From Scilla litardierei (taxonomy: Eukaryota > Streptophyta > Magnoliopsida > Asparagales > Asparagaceae), in assembly GCA_030789695.1 (NCBI GenBank), contig CM061136.1:137342448-137406447 (forward strand): a DNA stretch of 64,000 nucleotides, read 5' to 3'. Under the pieces are notes generated by a model. The model searched no databases, had not been told where the DNA came from, and saw only the letters and a program-made list of their open reading frames with translations. Both the position numbers and the translations under genes were made by a program. Shown here in pieces: positions 56,910 through 64,000 of this stretch (position 1 is its first letter; each line of letters starts with the position of its first letter).

Positions 56910-57924
56910 AATACCGTGAACGAAAGTTCATTAAGCATTCTGAGATGCTAGCATGCTTGTTAATGGTTGAACAGAATAGGGAGATTCGCATTGCCACTCA
57001 TAACATGCGCCCCCTGGCACGGCCCCTCTCCTATAAGCACACAATGCATCTTCTTCCAAGAAGAAAAATAATAATAAGGAAAATTCCTGATGGGGGACCA
57101 AACAAAAAGGCCGGAGGACAAGTCCACCAGAACAAAAATGAAGGGATGCGAAAGTTCACATGGCGAAGAAACGATAACAACAGAAATCAAGCACCCCCAC
57201 CAAGGAAAGATTGGGAAGACTAGTGTCATAGTTATGGCATAAACGGACACTGGTCCAAAGTGTGCAGAACTCCGCAGCACCTACAAGATTTGTACAAAGA
57301 AATCTTGAAGAATAAAGTCCAGACAAATCTGGTGGCCAACCACTCCCGAGCTCTAGTGCAGTTCACAACTGCAAATTTCGAGAAAGACGACTAGTTTGAT
57401 CAGTTGCTTTTTATCTTAGTCAAAAACATTGTCATTGAAAGCCTTTTTATATTTCTCATAACTATGCAGAGTGCTATTGAATAAAGTAGTTATGTTTTTT
57501 TGAAATAAAATGTGCTTATATACTTCACCTTTTAATAGATGAACTGCTTTCATGACTGCCTAGTAGACATTGCATTGATACATACAATCCATCAATATAA
57601 ATGTTATTTTCATAGCATTATGCCATATTATAGCGTGGTAAATACAATATCAAGGCCATCAAATATAATTGAAGGATCAGGAAATGCAAGTTTGATGCAC
57701 ACAAATGGTACACAAATAAAAATAAAAGATGCATTATTCTCTCCGAATTCAAAATGAAACTTATTGAGTTTCAAGGACATCCGTGTAAACGGACATCCGT
57801 GTAAACGGATTTCACTTAGAAACTGCAAACATAAATAATAAAGAATATTTGTATGTTACGTCTAAAGAAAAAGGAGTCAAATCCATAGTTAAGCATTTTG
57901 AGAACATCATTAGGCATCTATTAT
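56910..57924 (+). pseudogene. Copia gag/protease remnant between two long LTRs
   Basis: About 1 kb of a different copia family. First a gag C-terminus (RKFIKHSEMLACLLMVEQNREI at 56920-56985, then a basic segment). After an in-frame TAG comes a zinc-knuckle remnant CHSYGINGHWSKVC (second Cys changed to Tyr) and RTPQHLQDLYKEILK. At 57530-57760 the protease remnant reads CLVDIALIHTI (canonically VDSGATHTI; Asp kept, Gly lost), then SGP/SRPSNIIEGSGNASL and IKIKDALFSPNSK, LLSFKDIRVNG. Both ends are cut by LTR termini (56909 and 57925), as expected if the flanking elements inserted into it. Confidence 0.82.
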
Positions 57925-58225
57925 TGTAACGACTGGTTTTTGTATGATTGGATTATCAGTGTGTTTTGCTTGTGATGGTGGGTTCTCTCCTTGTGTGGTT
58001 TCCATTTCCATAGTTCTCGCTTTCATTCATCCCGTTGAGATTTCCTAGCTTTCGTTTTCATTCCTTTTGATGTGATCTTCTAGCTTCTTCCTTAGAATCA
58101 TTGAACTCAAAGTAAGTCACTCGTGACGAGCTTCATATCGATCATATCTTAGCGATAGGTTGATCCTAGAAACCTCAGATTTCATCCCGGACCTTCGCGC
58201 TCCATTTCAAGACTTTTCGTGCATG

Positions 58226-58645
58226 TTAGTTGGTTCAAGAAAATCAACCGACCGACTAGATTCCAAACTAGTCGGTCAGGAAATCAACTGGAACCGACCA
58301 GTTCATTCAATCAATTATTCAGGAGTTACTGTTTATCGTTAGTCGGTCTAAGAACAACCATCGACCGACTAGATTTCAAACTAGTCGGTCAGGAATCCTT
58401 CTCAGACCGACTAACTCTCATTTCCATGATCCCTCTCAAAATTCAGCCCTTAGTCGGTCAATGAACACTCACCGACCGACTAGTTTTCAAACTAGTCGGC
58501 TGACAAGCCTTCACAGACCGACTAACTCATAGTCCAGTTTTCCTGAGCGAGCTACTGTTTACTCTTAGTCGGTCTGCGTTGATCAACCGACCGACTAGTT
58601 CCCAAGCTAGTCGGTCACCAATCCTTCTTTGACCGACTAATCAGC
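58226..58645. repeat. Four-unit array of ACCGACTAG...CTAGTCGGT inverted motifs in LTR U3
   Basis: Units of about 110-115 bp start near 58226, 58341, 58452 and 58567. Each contains CCGACCGACTAG, a spacer of about 8 bp, CTAGTCGGTC, and a further GACCGACTAA, so each can form a 10 bp stem. The array lies upstream of the TATA box. Confidence 0.88.
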
Positions 58646-59330
58646 CCAGGAAACCCTAGTTTTGCCCTAGCCGTCACACTTTTCTATAAATACGCCCCAA
58701 ACGTTTTCTTCTTCTTCCTCATCACCCCAAACCCTAATTTCTCCCCCATTGAGCCCCCTTCTTCCCCAAACCATTGATCCTTCATTCCAAGCTCATCCAT
58801 CATCATCCAAACCCTCATTTCACATATCCTACCTCTCCTCAACCACAAACCCTCATCAAATCCCCAAAAGCCTCATCCAAACCCATTTCTCCAGATTTTC
58901 CCCATTTCCAGATCTGAGCCGGATCGTTCTTCTGTCGCCGTAGTTCTCGGCGTCGTTCCTCCGCTTCTTCACGGGTAGTATTCTTCCTTTAATAATCTCA
59001 TAACCCACACTTGATATTTGTGAAACCCTAATAAAATGGATCATTAGAAATCATAGGGTTCGATTGTGAATACGGATTAGTTACCATTCTAATGTTATTT
59101 TTCCATGACAGTGATCCATTCCCGTAGATAACAAATTTGTGTGATGTGCCTTCGTTGATCGTTCTCCTCGGTGCCAGGCAAGTGAAACTTGCTACCCTTG
59201 TTGTTTAGGCCGTGCTTAGGCCATTACCTTGTTTTAGCGTAAAAGAGACTAGACAGTGAAAGGATAGCTGTCTGGACGCTTTTGATCTAGCTTGACAACG
59301 AAGCTAGATCCGTCACCCTCATCATGCTTG

Positions 59331-59445
59331 TATGTCACGTTTAAATTCAATTAACGGTACGCAATTATCTGTTCATATCATCCATGCATCTTTGCCTGTC
59401 ATGTTTAAATTCTATTAACGGTACGCGAATATCTGTTCATGTCAT
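59331..59445 (+). repeat. Two-copy tandem repeat in LTR U5
   Basis: GTTTAAATTCNATTAACGGTACGC...ATCTGTTCAT occurs twice about 62-65 bp apart. Confidence 0.8.
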
Positions 59446-59570
59446 TGCATAGTGATTATTCATCGTGATTGCGTAGCACACGCTACGATATTACACTTCC
59501 TGGCTCGTGTTCCAGAAGCGAGCCCTGTAGTTGGAAACCCCCAACGCTCGATACACATGGGTGGGGTAAG

Positions 59571-59820
59571 AGATAAGCGGACTGAGCCCTGAGTTGGCCT
59601 GATCTGCCACTCCGGCCAGCAGGTGGACTCTCTAGTGCACAAGTGATAAATAGTGATACGAGATAAGCGGACTGAGCCCGAGTTGGCCTGATCTGCCACT
59701 CCGGCCAGCAGGTGGACTCTCTATGCACTAAGTGATAAATAGTGATAAAGAGATAAGCGGCCTGAGCCACGAGCTGGCCAGCAGGTGGACTCTCTATGCA
59801 CTGAGTGATAAACAGTGATA
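59571..59820 (+). repeat. 90 bp tandem repeat, about 2.7 units, in LTR U5
   Basis: AGATAAGCGG starts units at 59571, 59661 and 59751; each contains CAGCAGGTGGACTCTCTA and ends in GTGATAAATAGTGATA. The third unit lacks about 20 bp in its middle. Confidence 0.9.
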
Positions 59821-60454
59821 AGTGATAAGTGATTAGTGAATTGGTAGCTTTCGCTACATCGTGCGTGCTTGTCTCTCTTTTAAACTGTTGCATCAAACTA
59901 AACTGTCATATCATTGCTAATATTATAAGTGCTAGGTTGTTAGTTACTTTCAGTTTCCTTGCACAAGTCTTTCCAGACTTGCTGACATGTGCCCCTCTCT
60001 CTTTTGGGTGTCACATGTTAGACCCAGAGCCAGAGCTTTGTTGCAGGGGATATGGTGTTGCTGATGCTGGTGTTTGCTGTGGAGGTGAGTGGACACCAGG
60101 GGCCTGTCTTGAAGACCGCTCGTGTTCACTTCTTTGTTTAGGTTGCTGTTAGTTGTTGGTGCGTGGCACCTTTGTATGTATGTTATACCTTGTTGGCCAT
60201 GTTTGGGCCTTAGACTCTTTTCCTTTTAGCCTGGTGGCTTTTTTGTGATATTGTAATTTAATTAATGGATAATCTGAGATTGAACATTTTATCTGGCTCT
60301 CCTTCTTGTTATTATTGTTGTTCCGTATTGCATTGCAAGGACCTGCCATTTGTAGTTCTATTTGACGCTTATCGGACTTGCGGCTTTTCAGCTTCAAGTC
60401 TGAGCGGACCTTCTCACGTCTCGCCTCCACATTTTTGGGAAGCGGGGCATGACA

Positions 60455-60984
60455 GGTTTTATTGGTGGCCCATGCAGGTCCATTTACAAATGTGAACTAT
60501 CGGAACAATGGTAATAATTATGGAATGTCCATTAAATAAATTAGAACATCCAATTTATAAGCCTTGAGTCTAGTTTTTTTAGCGTTCTTATGCCTTAGGT
60601 AGCTGGTAGACGTGTTAGGGCATCTGTCTCAGCTTAGTAGGAACCCATTAGATCAGGACCCTAGCTAGACTTAGATAGACGTCTGTGCTTGCTAGTTAGG
60701 AATCCTTGATTGTTAGCTAGACTCCATGTTAGTGATTTGTTTGATTGTCCTAAGAGTTACCTTAGTGGTTCTTGTCTAGCTTTGACTAGAATAGACTTCT
60801 AGAATTCCTTGGTCTCTCGCTTGGGTTCATCGGTTTCGGACCAAGCTGAACTCATTTCATCGCTGTCTAGCCCTAGGGAAGTCTTAGCGCTTAGTTCCAT
60901 AATCTTTAGTTGGTTAACCGTAGGAGTTTCCGTAGATTTTCCTAAGTCATAACCTAGGCGTATTTATGTTTTGATCGTCCGACC
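60455..60984 (+). other. Start of internal region after the long LTR
   Basis: Opens with the conserved junction sequence ending GGTGGCCCATGCAGGTC. No standard tRNA-iMet primer site is seen. The rest has no recognisable coding content; it is rich in short CTAGC/CTAGAC words. Confidence 0.55.
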
Positions 60985-63290
60985 AAATCCCTTGCCTCGA
61001 TTCCCATGACCACCACGCTTCGATAATCGTTGATCCTTCGAATGTCCCCATTCGCAAAGCTTAATTTCTTTTAAAGTTATTTTTCGATTTTCCTTATTAA
61101 ATTTTTCGTTAAGTTTAAATTTTGTTTTAAACCCGCTACGTATATACTTGAATTTCTCACTTTTCGATTGAGTCAAAATTCCTTGTAGATTTCGAAGTCT
61201 AATGGTTGTAATTATAATTGCTATCTCGTAACCATTTTCTTGTCTATATTTTCGCATTTCGGTTTAAAGACTCCAATACTATTTTGGAAAATTCGATATA
61301 CCATTTTCTAACTATGAGATCCATTTTAATCGCATAGCATACATACTTTAAAATCTTTTCCAAGCTAAATGGAATTTCAATTGTTATATGTATACTTATA
61401 TCTCGTACTCTTTCGTTGACTTAAATTAATTTTTGAAATTCGAAAGTTTTGACGAGATTTTGATTACTGTTTTATAATGTTTTATAGCCTATACCTTTCA
61501 TACCTATTTGAATATCTTGTCCCTTTTCATAAATCGATTTAATTCTGAGCCGCAATTCTATTTTCCAAATTCGATTTATGAATTTTCCTTTCTTATTTAT
61601 GCTATTCAAATGACTCGTCGCGCTCCCTTAATATACTTTTCAAGTCACAGATGATTTCAGCTTTCAACAAATCAAAGTTATGTTCAAACATTTTCCCGAC
61701 TACAGATTTTTGGAAAATTACGTTTCCGTAACCACTTCCCTTGTCCTCAATTCACATGACCACCTCATTACAATTATCCTTGATCTTTCAAATGTTTTCC
61801 GTTGCAAATCTTGATTCTTCCAAAGTTATTTTCGAATGCTTTCCTTATTTGAAGTTTCACTCAATTTAAATTTTGTTCTAAACTTCTTTAAATATGTCTC
61901 CCTAAATTTCGATGGAGTTAAAAGTCGTTCTTGAATTTTGAAGACTTTTGGTCGTAATTTTAAAATTACTATCTTGTACTATTTTTCTAACAATGTATCT
62001 TTCGCATTTCGATTTTTTAAACTTTATTACTATCCTGATGGTTCGATATACCGTCCTTTTTCCTAACTACAAAAATTTATTTTAACCACTTATCTTACAT
62101 ACCTTTAGGGGTATTTTTCCAAACTGAATGGACTTCAACTAATTTTTGTATATATCAATTATAGGTTCGTCGTACTCATACTTCAAAAGTTTTTATACCA
62201 ACACGTTCTTTTGGCGAATCCTTATTTCCCTAAAAGTATCTTCGATCTTCTTCTTTCATTAAGTTTAAATTTGTTCGAAACACTTTTGATATATGTAAGG
62301 TTTCATGCTCCTTCGCCGACTTAAATTATTTATGTTTTTAAATATCGAAACTTGTGTTGAGATTTTTAGATTAGAAGTTTATAATAATTTCAGCATATAC
62401 TTTCGTATCGATATAAATGTCTTGTCCCTTTTCATATACCAATTTCATTCTGAACCGTATTTCTATTTTCCTAACTCGATTCATAATTTCTTTTCTTACT
62501 TGTGCCATGAAAATTTTATTCAAAAACACCTCGTGCTTACTCTTAATAAACTTTCCAAGTCCCTTTGGACTTCGGCTTTTAGCAAGTCGATTTTATGCTC
62601 AACATTTTCCATATTTCAGATTTTTGTAATTAAAAAAAATTATTACTATTTCGAAATCATTCCTGACTTAGACCCTTCATAAAACGGTTTAAAAGTTTTA
62701 ATACTAACTTGATGAGTTTAAATATCATTTTCTCTTTCCATACTACTAAGATATTATCTTTCCATTCACCATACACACTTTTAAGATAATTTCTGAAATA
62801 TGACTTCAATTATTTTTATATATCGGTACCACGTTCGTTTTGCTCGTACATTAAGATCTTGTATAACTCAATTTTGTTGGCAAACCCGGATTTCTCTAAA
62901 AGTATTTTCGACATGGTTTATTTGGGATTTCTCTTCAGTTTTAAGATTTGGAAAACCTTTGGCATGCGCTTAAATTCTCCACACTATACTTGATCTGATT
63001 TCAATCTTCGAATCTCAAAACTTTTCCAAAATTTTTAAATTGCTGTCGCATAACATTTCTGACCTATGTTTTAATGTTCGAGTAAATGATTTCCTTTTTC
63101 CTCATGATGAAAATATATAAGCCAATAAACCACTTTTCCTCTTATTACGTATATTCGTCTCAAACTCGTTTTCAAACAACTTGTTTATCGACCTCTAAAT
63201 AATTTTATACAAATGAGGACTCCGACTTTTTGAAGTACAACGGTCTTCGAATTCACGTATTTTAACTTATGTTGTTTACACTACCTTCTT
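60985..63290. repeat. Diverged tandem repeat, unit roughly 0.66-0.9 kb, about three to four units
   Basis: The stretch at 60990-61310 aligns by eye with 61737-62080 (CCATGACCACC..., TTTAAATTTTGTTYTAAAC, TTCGATATACC...TTTTTCCTAACTA). The stretch 61405-61700 aligns with 62310-62630 (TTCGTTGACTTAAATTA, CTTGTCCCTTTTCATA, TCTATTTTCC, TTTGGACTTCGGCTTTTAGC-like). The stretch 62155-62240 aligns with 62815-62910. AT-rich with dispersed TTCGAT words. No open frame of note on either strand. Confidence 0.65.
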
Positions 63291-64000
63291 TACGTATTCC
63301 TTAAGGGTATCATTGCATCATCTTTCCACCTAAACATTCACAGTCTTACCCTGATTCCCCTAACCAAATTTGGATCCTTATCTTTGTCCTAGCTGAACCC
63401 ATGTTTTTCGATCTTTCTATTCGTCATGATCTAGGTTCGGTTCTTTCCTATTGTCTAGCCCATAGAGCTTGTCGTTGCCTGTATCAACCTTGTTATAGTT
63501 TGGTGGGCCCATTAGTTAAGTGGTTATGTCGTCGTAGTGTTGATTTCGTGGTGTGTATATAGTGGTATGGGTGTTGGAATTTGTATGTTGTGTGTAGGTA
63601 ATTTTCTGCTTGAGTATGATGTGATATACGTATGATAACAGAATGATAATTTTGATTGGTACTACTTGTTTTATGAGATGTCGTATGCGTGTATATCAGG
63701 AGGTATACCCGACTATTGCATCTCTTAAACTTGTATGTAGTTGATGTGTTGATATGGTAATTATAAATGGATGGATATGGTGTGAAAATATGTGATACGT
63801 GGATGTGTATGCCTTGGAGTGGTATGGGTATGTGTATGGATAATGTGTTACGCATATAAATGTCCTGCTATGATTTGAGTCTCACTCAAGCTTGAGTGGG
63901 TATACTCTATGTACTTTGGTATAATTGTATGTGGTGGTGAATAGTGACGGATGATGTATGTATAGTGTTTGAGTTGTTTGTGCTTGGTTGTGTTACGCAC
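63291..64000. other. Unassigned AT-rich end of window
   Basis: No recognisable gene or element. From about 63530 the strand is rich in TG words (GTGTGTATATAGTGGTATGGG...), giving a spurious minus-strand frame of H/T/Y-rich composition. Confidence 0.5.

Larger units (their letters stand above)
57925..60454 (+). repeat. Long LTR (2.5 kb), 5' LTR of a plus-strand element
   Basis: Starts TGTAACGACTGG and ends GGGGCATGACA. A TATA box (CTATAAATACGCC, 58683) followed by a CT-rich leader (AAACCCTAATTTCTCCCC, about 58729) fixes plus orientation with a U3 of about 760 bp. U3 carries an inverted-motif array (58226-58645); U5 carries tandem repeats near 59331-59445 and 59571-59820. Sequence directly after the LTR (GGTGGCCCATGCAGGTC, 60465-60481) is shared with the minus-strand element at 54297, so both are 5' LTRs of one family. 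Confidence 0.72.

Noticed and set aside
58226..58645. CRISPR-like repeat/spacer appearance
   Set aside because: This is plant DNA; spacers are related to one another and the repeats are inverted pairs inside an LTR.
63493..63855. 120-codon minus-strand frame
   Set aside because: Low-complexity H/T/Y/I-rich translation of TG-rich sequence with no domain.

Overview
This window is plant nuclear DNA made almost entirely of transposable elements. I found no host protein-coding gene, tRNA or rRNA that I can support. Every recognisable coding stretch is a gag or pol piece of an LTR retrotransposon (Ty1/copia, Ty3/gypsy chromovirus-like, Athila/Tat-like) or of a LINE. That composition, the tRNA-Asp and tRNA-iMet primer sites, the 1.2-2.6 kb LTRs and the deep nesting fit repeat-rich intergenic heterochromatin of a large-genome flowering plant. 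I cannot name the species.

Layout. 1-3464: 5' end of a minus-strand Athila/Tat-like element (gag, tRNA-Asp primer site, 1.8 kb LTR). 3465-10848: a mosaic of one long-LTR family, including a 2.4 kb near-perfect palindrome and a 2.36 kb direct repeat. 10849-30383: an old, decayed copia series arranged as internal-LTR-internal-LTR-internal. It is interrupted by a decayed Ty3/gypsy element (15795-26453), which itself carries a young copia element at 17482-23571 with an uninterrupted 1291-codon polyprotein. 30384-32360: a SIRE-like LTR and AT-rich sequence. 32370-34173: a 5'-truncated LINE.

34249-52464: a copia element with 528 bp LTRs and target duplication TATAC. Its 5' LTR is split by a 10,961 bp insertion (34373-45333, target duplication CTCGA). 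The insertion is a non-autonomous Athila/Tat-like element of the form LTR-internal-LTR-internal-LTR. Its middle LTR is a chimera of the outer two, the signature expected of unequal crossing-over between the LTRs of one element. 52465-64000: microsatellites, a minus-strand chromovirus pol fragment with its long LTR, a copia gag/protease remnant, a second long LTR on the plus strand, and diverged tandem repeats up to the window end.

The sequence does not encode a cooperating gene system. Its value lies in the order of insertions and in element architecture. The most unusual structures are the recombination footprint in the 34-45 kb array; a row of short hairpins with an invariant TTTTG (RNA: CAAAA) loop and covarying stems in that element's LTRs; palindromic motif arrays in the U3 regions of three unrelated LTR families; and a coding-intact copia element without a recognisable tRNA-iMet primer site. 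Difference counts are by eye and LTR boundaries were read from TG/CA ends, primer sites and purine tracts.
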